This document shows positions 15,419 through 22,158 of a stretch of 64,000 nucleotides of DNA, one piece after another. Positions within the stretch are counted from its first letter, which is position 1; each line of letters starts with the position of its first letter. The notes under the pieces are model-generated. The model was not told the origin of the DNA. It saw nothing but the letters and a program-made list of their open reading frames with translations, and searched no databases. A program made the position numbers and the translations under genes. This stretch comes from Nonomuraea endophytica (GTDB lineage Bacteria > Actinomycetota > Actinomycetes > Streptosporangiales > Streptosporangiaceae), in assembly GCF_014203235.1 (NCBI RefSeq), contig NZ_JACHIN010000010.1, positions 62,001-126,000 of the forward strand. The letters are read 5' to 3'.

Positions 15419-16366
15419 ATGTCGCGCCGTAAGACCGAGCGGTTGCTCAATCTTGTGATCTGCCTGCTCGCCACGCGCCGGCCGCTGTCGGCCGAGCAGA
15501 TCCGCCAGGCCGTGCCGGGTTATGACCGCGACGGCGACGAGGCGTTCCAGCGCATGTTCGAGCGCGACAAGAACGAGCTGCGCGAGATCGGCATCCCCAT
15601 CGACGTCGTGCGCGACCCGTGGGAGGACGAGCCCGGCTACCGCATCGAGCGCCAGTCCTACGAGCTGCCCGAGATCACGCTGGAGGCCGACGAGGCCGCG
15701 GTGCTCGGCCTGGCCGCGCAGGTGTGGCAGCGCGCCAGCCTGGCCGAGGCGGCCTCGGGGGCGCTGCTGAAGCTGCGCGCGGGCGGCGTGGCCACCGACC
15801 CGGCCGGCGGCGGCGCGCTGGAGCTGCGCGTCGACACCCGCGACCCGGCCTTCCCCGCGCTCTGGGACGCCGTGCGCGACCGGCGCGTGGTCCGTTTCGA
15901 CTACCGCAGCGCCGGCAGCGAGAACGTGCGCACCCGCACCGTGGAGCCGTGGGGAGTGGTCAGCCGCCGCGGCCGCTGGTATCTGGCGGGCTTCGACCGC
16001 GACCGCGACGCGCCGCGCGCCTTCCGGCTCAGCCGCATCATCGGGCAGGTCGCCGCCGTGGGCAGGCCGGGCGTGGTCGAGGTGCCGCCGGGCGTCGACG
16101 TGCGCGAGATGATCGGCTTCCCCGAGGAGCCGATGGAGGAGCGCGTGGCCACCCTGCGCGTACGGCAGGGCGCGGGCGAGGGCCTGCGCCAGCTCGCCTC
16201 CGTCACCCGCGCGGGCGGCGGCGGATGGGACGAGGTGGAGCTGGGCTTCTCCGACCCCGAGCGGCTGGCGGGCTGGATCGCCAGCATGGGCTCCGACGTG
16301 GAGCTGCTCGACCCGCCCGACGCGCGCGAGGCGGTCATCCGGCGGTTGAAGGGGGCGCTGGCGTGA
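15419..16366 (+). CDS. pafB: WYL-domain transcriptional regulator PafB
   Basis: A 315-residue regulator with an N-terminal winged helix (SRRKTERLLNLVICLLATRRPLSAEQIRQAV) and a C-terminal WYL domain (FDYRSAG, VEPWGVVSRRGRWYLAGFD, FRLSRI). In mycobacteria PafB works as a heterodimer with PafC to activate the RecA/LexA-independent DNA damage response; pafB and pafC lie downstream of pafA there too. AGGAGG precedes the ATG. The stop codon lies in a GTGA that would originally have started pafC, but the junction is now triplicated. Confidence 0.95.
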   Translation: MSRRKTERLLNLVICLLATRRPLSAEQIRQAVPGYDRDGDEAFQRMFERDKNELREIGIPIDVVRDPWEDEPGYRIERQSYELPEITLEADEAAVLGLAAQVWQRASLAEAASGALLKLRAGGVATDPAGGGALELRVDTRDPAFPALWDAVRDRRVVRFDYRSAGSENVRTRTVEPWGVVSRRGRWYLAGFDRDRDAPRAFRLSRIIGQVAAVGRPGVVEVPPGVDVREMIGFPEEPMEERVATLRVRQGAGEGLRQLASVTRAGGGGWDEVELGFSDPERLAGWIASMGSDVELLDPPDAREAVIRRLKGALA

Positions 16367-16457
16367 GCCGCGAGGTGGCGTTGGGCCGTGGTGAAGAGGG
16401 CGGGGGCGTGAGCCGCGTGGTCGGGTCGGTCGTGGTGAAGGGGGCGTGGGCGTGAGC
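16351..16457 (+). repeat. Triplicated pafB-pafC junction
   Basis: The motif GGGGGCG-(CT/TG)-GGCGTGAGC, which holds the pafB stop and a GTG start, appears three times: ending near 16368, 16413 and 16457 (middle copy slightly shorter). Only the last GTG (16452) is in frame with pafC. Degenerate flanking sequence (GGTGAAG before copies 2 and 3) repeats as well. It seems that tandem duplication separated two genes that once overlapped. Confidence 0.7.
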
Positions 16458-17417
16458 GGAAGCGCGGATCGGCTGCCGAGGTTGCTGGCGCTGGTGCCGT
16501 ACCTGATGTCGCACCCGGGTGCGCAGGTCGGCGAGGTGGCCGAGGTGTTCGGCCTCAGCGAGAAGCAGCTCATCGACGACCTGCAGCTGGTGTGGATGTG
16601 CGGCCTGCCCGGCCACACCCCCGGCGACCTCATCGACGTCTCCTGGGACGGCGGCGAGATCGTCATCGACAACGCCGACACCATCGCCAGGCCGCTGCGC
16701 CTGGGCATCGACGAGGCCAGCGCCCTGCTGGTGGCGCTGCGGATGCTCGGCGCGATGCCGGAGTTCGCCGAGGTGCCGGGCGACGCGCTGCCGCGCGTGG
16801 TGGCCAAGCTGGAGCGCGCGGCGGGCGAGGGCGCCGCCGCCGTCAGCAGCCAGGTCGCCGTGGACGTCGACGCCGCCCCGGACGCGCTGCCCCGGGTGCG
16901 CGACGCGCTCAACAGGAAGCGCCGCCTGTCGCTGCGCTACTACGTGCCGGGCCGCGACGAGGTGACCCCGCGCGAGGTCGACCCCACCCGGGTCATGGTC
17001 GTCGACGGCCGCACCTACATGGAGGGCTGGTGCTACCGCGCCGAGGCGATGCGGCTGTTCCGGCTCGACCGGGTCGTGGGCGTCGACGTGCTGGACGTGC
17101 CCGCCGACCCGCCCGCCGACGCCGAGCCGATCGACGTCACCCAGGGCGTCTTCCGGCCCTCGCCGACCGACGAGCTGGTCGAGCTGGAGGTCAGCGCGGC
17201 CGGGCGGTGGGTGGCCGAGTACTACCCGGTCGAAGGCGTCACCGAGCTGGGCGAGGGCAGGCTGCGCATCGCGCTGCGCGCCCGTGACGAGGACTGGGTG
17301 CTCAAGCTGGCGCTGCGGCTGGGCGACACCGGCCGCGTGGTCGCCCCCGAGGCGATGGCCGAGCGGGTGCGCGAGGAGGCCGAGCGCGCCCTGGCCCTGT
17401 ACGCTCACCGGTCATGA
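16452..17417 (+). CDS. pafC: WYL-domain transcriptional regulator PafC
   Basis: A 321-residue partner of PafB with the same plan: N-terminal winged helix (DRLPRLLALVPYLMSHPGAQVGEVAEVFGLSEKQLIDDL shown here only by its key GLSEKQL turn) and WYL domain (LSLRYYVPGRDE, VDGRTYMEGWCYRAEAMRLFRLDR). GTG at 16452 is chosen because AAGGGGG lies seven bases upstream and it gives the usual short N-terminus; the in-frame GTG at 16446 is possible. Its stop overlaps the next small gene in ATGA. Confidence 0.94.
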   Translation: MSGSADRLPRLLALVPYLMSHPGAQVGEVAEVFGLSEKQLIDDLQLVWMCGLPGHTPGDLIDVSWDGGEIVIDNADTIARPLRLGIDEASALLVALRMLGAMPEFAEVPGDALPRVVAKLERAAGEGAAAVSSQVAVDVDAAPDALPRVRDALNRKRRLSLRYYVPGRDEVTPREVDPTRVMVVDGRTYMEGWCYRAEAMRLFRLDRVVGVDVLDVPADPPADAEPIDVTQGVFRPSPTDELVELEVSAAGRWVAEYYPVEGVTELGEGRLRIALRARDEDWVLKLALRLGDTGRVVAPEAMAERVREEAERALALYAHRS

Positions 17418-17602
17418 CGTGGATCTTCGTGGCGATCGGGCTCGGGGTCGCGGGCATCGCCGTCCTGGTGGCCGCCGGGGTGCGGGTCCTGTCCGCGGCA
17501 CGCGAGCTGAGCAGGGAACTCACGCTGGCCGAGGCCCGGATTTCGCCCGCGGAGGGACGCCTCCGGGGTCAAATCGGGATGAACAAGGCCGTGGAGGGAT
17601 GA
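17414..17602 (+). CDS. Small single-pass membrane protein after pafC
   Basis: A 62-residue protein whose first half is one membrane helix (WIFVAIGLGVAGIAVLVAAGVRVL) and whose second half is a charged, helical cytoplasmic part. It starts inside the pafC stop codon (ATGA), so it is translationally coupled to it. Small proteins of this type are common between pafC and tatA in actinobacteria. No function is known. Confidence 0.75.
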   Translation: MTWIFVAIGLGVAGIAVLVAAGVRVLSAARELSRELTLAEARISPAEGRLRGQIGMNKAVEG

Positions 17603-17670
17603 GTCTGGGCCCCGAGCAGCGTACGATCGTGGCTGAGAAAGCCTCTCGCTCGCACTAAAGGAAGTTTTCC

Positions 17671-17994
17671 ATGTCCTTCGGACCTGAGTGGATCGTCATC
17701 ATCGTGGTGCTTCTCCTGCTGTTCGGCGGCAAGAAGCTCCCTGACCTCGCCCGCGGTGTGGGCCGGTCCCTGCGCATCTTCAAGGCTGAGACCAGCGACC
17801 TGCGCAAGGAAGACGACGACGACTCCAAGACCACGGTGGTACAGGGGCAGACCGTGCAGCAGCCGCCGGCGCCCGTCAGCCCGCAGCAGATCCCGCCGGC
17901 CGTGCCCCCGCTGACGCCGGAGGAGCAGGCTCGCCGCCTTGAGGAGGAGGCCGCCCGGCTGCGCGCCAACGCCAAAGCCGACAAGCAGGCCTGA
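17671..17994 (+). CDS. tatA: Twin-arginine translocase subunit TatA
   Basis: A 107-residue protein with the TatA plan: a short N-terminal membrane helix (EWIVIIVVLLLLFGG), the FGGKKLPDLARGVGRSLRIFK amphipathic helix (given by its FGGKKLP hinge) and an acidic then Pro/Gln-rich C-terminal tail ending in a charged helix. TatA forms the pore-like assembly for folded proteins. AAGGAAG lies before the ATG. It precedes tatC by 29 bases and is surely co-transcribed. Confidence 0.95.
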   Translation: MSFGPEWIVIIVVLLLLFGGKKLPDLARGVGRSLRIFKAETSDLRKEDDDDSKTTVVQGQTVQQPPAPVSPQQIPPAVPPLTPEEQARRLEEEAARLRANAKADKQA

Positions 17995-18023
17995 CCCCCC
18001 CACCACACGGACGAGGACCGCAC

Positions 18024-18926
18024 ATGGCGCTGCTCAAACGGACGAGCTCCGAGGGCTCCGAGGGCTCGGAGGCACCCCAGGACTCCGAGGGTCGCATGCC
18101 GCTCATGGATCACCTCCGTGAGCTGCGCAACCGCGTCGTCATCTCCGTCCTCGCCCTGGCCGTGACCACCATCGTCGGGTTGATCTTCTTCGATCCGATC
18201 TGGAAGTTCATGGCGGAGCCGTACTGCTCGCTGAAGATCTCCCAGCAGCTGCGGCCCGAGTGCACGTTCGCCGTGCGCGGCGTCTTCGAGTCCTTCTTCG
18301 TCAACCTGAAGGTCGCGGCGCTGGCCGGTGTGGTGGCCGCCTCCCCGGTGTGGCTCTACCAGGTCTGGCGGTTCGTGACGCCGGCCCTCTACCGCAACGA
18401 GAAGAAGTACACCGTCACGTTCCTGGCGATCGCCGTCCCGCTGTTCCTCGTCGGCGCCGCCTTCGCCTACCTCGTGATGGACACCGGTCTCGGCTTCCTG
18501 CTGGGGTTCATGCCCGACAGCGCACTGCCGCTGATCGAGATGGACGAATACCTCAGCTACTGGGTGATCATGCTGCTGGTGTTCGGCGTCTCGTTCGAGG
18601 TGCCGCTGCTCATGGTCTTCCTGAACATCATCGGGGTGCTGCCCCGGGCGACGCTGGCCAAGCACCGCCGGCTGATCGTCTTCCTGCTTTTCGTCTTCAG
18701 CGCGATCATCACGCCGGGCGGCGACGTCTTCACCATGCTCGCCCTGACGGTGCCGATGCTGGTCCTGTTCGCCCTGGCTGAGCTCGTGATGTACATCCGC
18801 GAGCGGCGCCTGCCCGCGACCGAGGACTACTCCGGGCTGGACGACGACCAGGCCTCGCCGCTGGACACCACGCCCGCCGACGTCAGCGCGGACACCGACC
18901 TGGAGACCGGCCCCGACTCCCGGTGA
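18024..18926 (+). CDS. tatC: Sec-independent protein translocase subunit TatC
   Basis: A 300-residue integral membrane protein with six hydrophobic segments. Conserved TatC marks: MPLMDHLRELRNRVVIS near the N-terminus, FFVNLKVAALAGVVAASPVWLYQVWRFVTPALY (the SP.WLYQ.W.F..PAL core) and FGVSFEVPL. It binds the twin-arginine signal peptide and recruits TatA. The N-terminal 30 residues are a Ser/Glu/Gly-rich extension, and the C-terminal 40 are acidic, both cytoplasmic. Gene order with tatA and pafBC is the usual one in actinobacteria. Confidence 0.96.
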   Translation: MALLKRTSSEGSEGSEAPQDSEGRMPLMDHLRELRNRVVISVLALAVTTIVGLIFFDPIWKFMAEPYCSLKISQQLRPECTFAVRGVFESFFVNLKVAALAGVVAASPVWLYQVWRFVTPALYRNEKKYTVTFLAIAVPLFLVGAAFAYLVMDTGLGFLLGFMPDSALPLIEMDEYLSYWVIMLLVFGVSFEVPLLMVFLNIIGVLPRATLAKHRRLIVFLLFVFSAIITPGGDVFTMLALTVPMLVLFALAELVMYIRERRLPATEDYSGLDDDQASPLDTTPADVSADTDLETGPDSR

Positions 18927-18935
18927 CCGTGGTCC

Positions 18936-20114
18936 TCACCAGGTGACCGGCAGCTCACGCACGCCGTAGAAGACCGCCTGCTCCTTGAACTCGAGCAGCT
19001 CCAGCGGTACGGCGAGCGCCAGCGTCGGCACGCGGCCGAACAACGTGCCGAAGACGACCTGCAGCTCCACGCGGGCCAGCGGCTGGCCCAGGCACTGGTG
19101 CGGGCCGAAGCCGAACGCGATGTGGTGGCGGCTCTCCCTGCCCACGTCCAGGGCGTCCGGCGCGGGAAAGGCCGACGGGTCCCGGTTGGCGGTGCTCTTC
19201 ACCACGATGATCCCCTCGCCCGCGCGGATCGGCTGCCCGCCGACCACGATGTCCTCGCGGGCCACGCGGCGCGCCTCGGTGTGGGTGATCGACAGGTAGC
19301 GCAGCAGCTCCTCGACCGCGACGGCCGGGGGAACGGAGCCGTCGCGGACCGCGGCCAGCTGCGCGGGGTTCGACAGCAGCGCGGCGGTGCCGAGGGCGAT
19401 CATGTTCGCGGTCGTGTCGTGCCCGGCCACCAGCAGGAGCTGGCCGGTCGTCGCGATCTCCGCGCGGCTCAGCACGCCTTCGACGGCGAGTCGGCTGAGC
19501 ACGTCCTCGCCCGGCTCGGCCCGTCTGCGGTCCACCAGGCGTTCCAGGTAGGCGTGGAGCTCCTCGCTGGCCGCCAGGGCACGCGCGGGGTCGCCCTCGT
19601 CCATGACGAGCTCGCCGGCCACACGCTGGAAGAAGCCGCGTTCGGCGTACGGCACGCCCAGCAGCTCGCAGATCACCAGCGAGGGCACCGGCATCGCGAA
19701 CGCCTCGAACAGGTCGGCCGGCTTCGGGCCGTCGAGCAGGGCGTCGATGAGCCCGTCCACGATCTGCTGAATCCTGGGCCGCAGCGCCTCCATCCTCCTG
19801 ACCGTGAAGTCGGCGGTCAGCAGCCGCCGGTGGGTGACGTGCTCGGGCGCGTCCATCTGCATCAGCGTCTTCATCCGGGCGTCGCGGGCCTTGCTGACGG
19901 CGTTGGTGTGCGGGAAGCCGGGCGCGGCGACGTCGACGCTGACACGCGGGTCGGCCAGCAGGGCTCTGGCGTCGGCGTGCCGGGTGACCATCCAGGCCGT
20001 CGTGCCGTCCCAGAGGCGTACGCGGGCGACCGGGCCGTGCTCGGTCAGTCCCGGCGGCGGGTCGAAGGGGCAGCCCGCGGCGCGGGGCATGGGGAAAACA
20101 GGGGTGTTTGCCAT
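18936..20114 (-). CDS. Cytochrome P450
   Basis: A 392-residue soluble bacterial P450. I-helix oxygen-activation motif AGHDTT (230-235), ExxR at Glu269-Arg272, and heme-binding FGFGPHQCLGQ with the thiolate Cys341. Overall features resemble the CYP105/CYP107-like actinobacterial group. The ATG has a GGAAG site upstream. No ferredoxin or reductase gene is adjacent, so electron partners must be elsewhere. Its insertion between tatC and the lipid kinase on the opposite strand departs from the usual order of this neighbourhood. Substrate unknown. Confidence 0.95.
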   Translation of the reverse strand: MANTPVFPMPRAAGCPFDPPPGLTEHGPVARVRLWDGTTAWMVTRHADARALLADPRVSVDVAAPGFPHTNAVSKARDARMKTLMQMDAPEHVTHRRLLTADFTVRRMEALRPRIQQIVDGLIDALLDGPKPADLFEAFAMPVPSLVICELLGVPYAERGFFQRVAGELVMDEGDPARALAASEELHAYLERLVDRRRAEPGEDVLSRLAVEGVLSRAEIATTGQLLLVAGHDTTANMIALGTAALLSNPAQLAAVRDGSVPPAVAVEELLRYLSITHTEARRVAREDIVVGGQPIRAGEGIIVVKSTANRDPSAFPAPDALDVGRESRHHIAFGFGPHQCLGQPLARVELQVVFGTLFGRVPTLALAVPLELLEFKEQAVFYGVRELPVTW

Positions 20115-20244
20115 GTCTTCCAGCCTGTCGTTGAACGCGGCCCGGAGGCTTCTCGCCGCTTTGCGCAGGTCGGGCGCCGGACAGTCTCAAGCCGGGAGGC
20201 AGGCTGATCTGGTGTCCTTCCCGAATCCCCGGTAGGTTCCGGGC

Positions 20245-21135
20245 GTGTCCGTGCAACTCGCCCTCCTTGTGAACCCGGCCGCGCGCGGCGGCCGTACCGT
20301 GCGCCTGCTGGAGCCGGTGGTGCGCCGCCTGCGTGACGGGGGCGCCGACGTGTCGGTGATCGTCGGCGACGACGCCGCCGACGCCCTCGCCCGAGCCTGT
20401 ACGGCTGCCGCCGAACGCCCCGACGCCCTGGTCGCCTTCGGCGGCGACGGGCTGGTGCACCTGGCGGTCCAGGCGGTGGCGGGGACCGGTGTGCCGCTGG
20501 GCATCATCCCCGCGGGCACGGGCAACGACATCGCCACCGCCTTCGGCCTGCCGCGCAAGGACCCGCTGGCCGCCGCCGACGTGGTGCTGCGCATGCGCCC
20601 CCGGCGGGCGGACGCCGCCTGGATCTCCGCCGGGGACGGCGTGGGGGAGTGGTTCGCCGGGGTGGTGTGCTGCGGGTTCGACTCCCGGGTGAACGAGCGG
20701 GCCAACCGGCTGACGTGGCCGCCGGGCATGGCCAAGTACCTGGTGGCGCTGGTGGAGGAGCTGCGCACGTTCCGGCCGATCCCGTTCCGGGTGACGCTGG
20801 ACGGCGGCGAGGTGATCGAGCGGGAGGCGATGCTGGTGTCGGTGGCCAACACCAGCTCCTACGGCGCCGGCATGCGGGTCTGCCCGGACGCGCGGCCCGA
20901 CGACGGGCTGCTGGACGTGATGGTGCTGCGTGCGGTGTCGAAGGGGGAGTTCCTGCGGGTGTTCCCCAGCGTGTACCGGGGCACGCACGTGCGGCATCCG
21001 GCCGTCTCGATCCACCGGGTCCGCACGGTCACGCTGGAGGCGCCGGACGTGGTCGCCTACGCCGACGGCGAGCGCGTCGGCCCGGCCCCGGTCACCTGCC
21101 GGATCGAGCCCGGCGCCCTCCACGTCCTCACCTGA
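20245..21135 (+). CDS. Diacylglycerol/lipid kinase family protein
   Basis: A 296-residue DAGK-catalytic-domain protein. Visible: LLVNPAARGG at the start, the nucleotide-binding GGDGLVHLAVQ, and PAGTGNDIATAFGLP, all typical of DgkB/sphingosine kinase relatives. These enzymes phosphorylate diacylglycerol or related lipids at the membrane. TAGGTT ends six bases before the GTG, suggesting a leaderless message. A kinase of this kind usually follows tatC and precedes the helicase in actinobacteria; here a P450 and a BtrH-like gene have been inserted on either side. Confidence 0.92.
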   Translation: MSVQLALLVNPAARGGRTVRLLEPVVRRLRDGGADVSVIVGDDAADALARACTAAAERPDALVAFGGDGLVHLAVQAVAGTGVPLGIIPAGTGNDIATAFGLPRKDPLAAADVVLRMRPRRADAAWISAGDGVGEWFAGVVCCGFDSRVNERANRLTWPPGMAKYLVALVEELRTFRPIPFRVTLDGGEVIEREAMLVSVANTSSYGAGMRVCPDARPDDGLLDVMVLRAVSKGEFLRVFPSVYRGTHVRHPAVSIHRVRTVTLEAPDVVAYADGERVGPAPVTCRIEPGALHVLT

Positions 21136-21158
21136 TCTACTTTGTAAAGGCGGTGCCC

Positions 21159-22082
21159 TCAGATCGCCACGGTGGCGAGGGTCTCCATGGCGGTGCGCTC
21201 CCGTTCGGACAGCTCACGCAGGATCGCCGCCGCGTCCTGCGCCTTGCCGTCCGTCAGCAGCTCGGCCACCGCGGTCCACATCGGCGCGATCTCGGCGTAC
21301 ATCGTGTGCGCCCGCCGCAGCGCCGGGTCCTCGGCGATCGTCAGGCACTCGGCCAGGAAGTCCCGGTAGAGGTTGCGGAACAACGCTCCCCCGGTGCCCG
21401 CCCGCTCCATCATCATCCCGGTCTCCGGCGGCAGTTCCTCCACCAGCGAGGCCGTCTTGGCGATCCCGCGGTGGCCGAAGTTGGCGATGGGCGCCGCCAG
21501 GAACTCGGCCGCGTTGGCGCGGATGGCCGGGCCGATCACGGCCGCGAGGTCGGCGGGCCGGCCGGTGAGGGTGAAGGACAGGTGGCGGGCGGTCATCGGC
21601 CCCCGCTCGGCCCGCGCCGCCGCCAGGCTCTCCAGGCTGGTCGTCACCGCGCCGCCCTGCTGCGCGGTGTCCACCAGGTACGCGCGCTCGTCGTCGTGGC
21701 CGTACATGGCCACCACGTGGCCCCCGAAGCGCACCTTGGTGGTGAAGTACTCCAGGTGGTAGCTGTCGAGCTGCAGGCCCACCGGCAGCCCGGACTCCAG
21801 CGCCGCCCGCACGTTCTCCCAACCTTTGCGGGCCGATCCGGTCTCGCGCACCACCAGGTCGAGGCCGAGCCTCTGGGCCAGGTTCCTGGTCAGCTCCATG
21901 GGCTTGACCCGGCCGCCGACGAAGCCCTGCCAGTAGATGAAGCCGAGCCCGGAGCCCAGGCCGAAGAGCATGGGCTCGGACAGCCCTGCGCCCTGGTGGC
22001 GGAGCAGCACGCCCAGGGCGCTGGTCTCGCAGTGGGCGGTGCCGTACGGGGAAATGTCGTGGAGCATCATGAGGACCAGCAT
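21159..22082 (-). CDS. BtrH N-terminal domain / DUF4872 protein
   Basis: A protein of about 307 residues. The N-terminal half resembles the BtrH acyl-transfer domain of butirosin biosynthesis: CETSALGVLLRHQG with the candidate nucleophile Cys, GLGSGLGFIYWQ and GGHVVAMYGHDDERAYLVDTAQQGG, a papain-like Cys/His/Asp layout. The C-terminal half is helical and matches the DUF4872-type region that often follows. BtrH transfers an acyl group from a carrier protein to an amine; the present substrate is unknown. The ATG at 22082 has GGAG upstream; longer starts to 22109 are possible. It is divergent from the helicase gene. Confidence 0.75.
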   Translation of the reverse strand: MLVLMMLHDISPYGTAHCETSALGVLLRHQGAGLSEPMLFGLGSGLGFIYWQGFVGGRVKPMELTRNLAQRLGLDLVVRETGSARKGWENVRAALESGLPVGLQLDSYHLEYFTTKVRFGGHVVAMYGHDDERAYLVDTAQQGGAVTTSLESLAAARAERGPMTARHLSFTLTGRPADLAAVIGPAIRANAAEFLAAPIANFGHRGIAKTASLVEELPPETGMMMERAGTGGALFRNLYRDFLAECLTIAEDPALRRAHTMYAEIAPMWTAVAELLTDGKAQDAAAILRELSERERTAMETLATVAI

Positions 22083-22158
22083 GGGCTCTCCGCCCATGGG
22101 AGAGTCCACCCCGGCTACCTGGCCTGACCGGAAAGGCGGTTTCGGTAGGCTGATCGGT

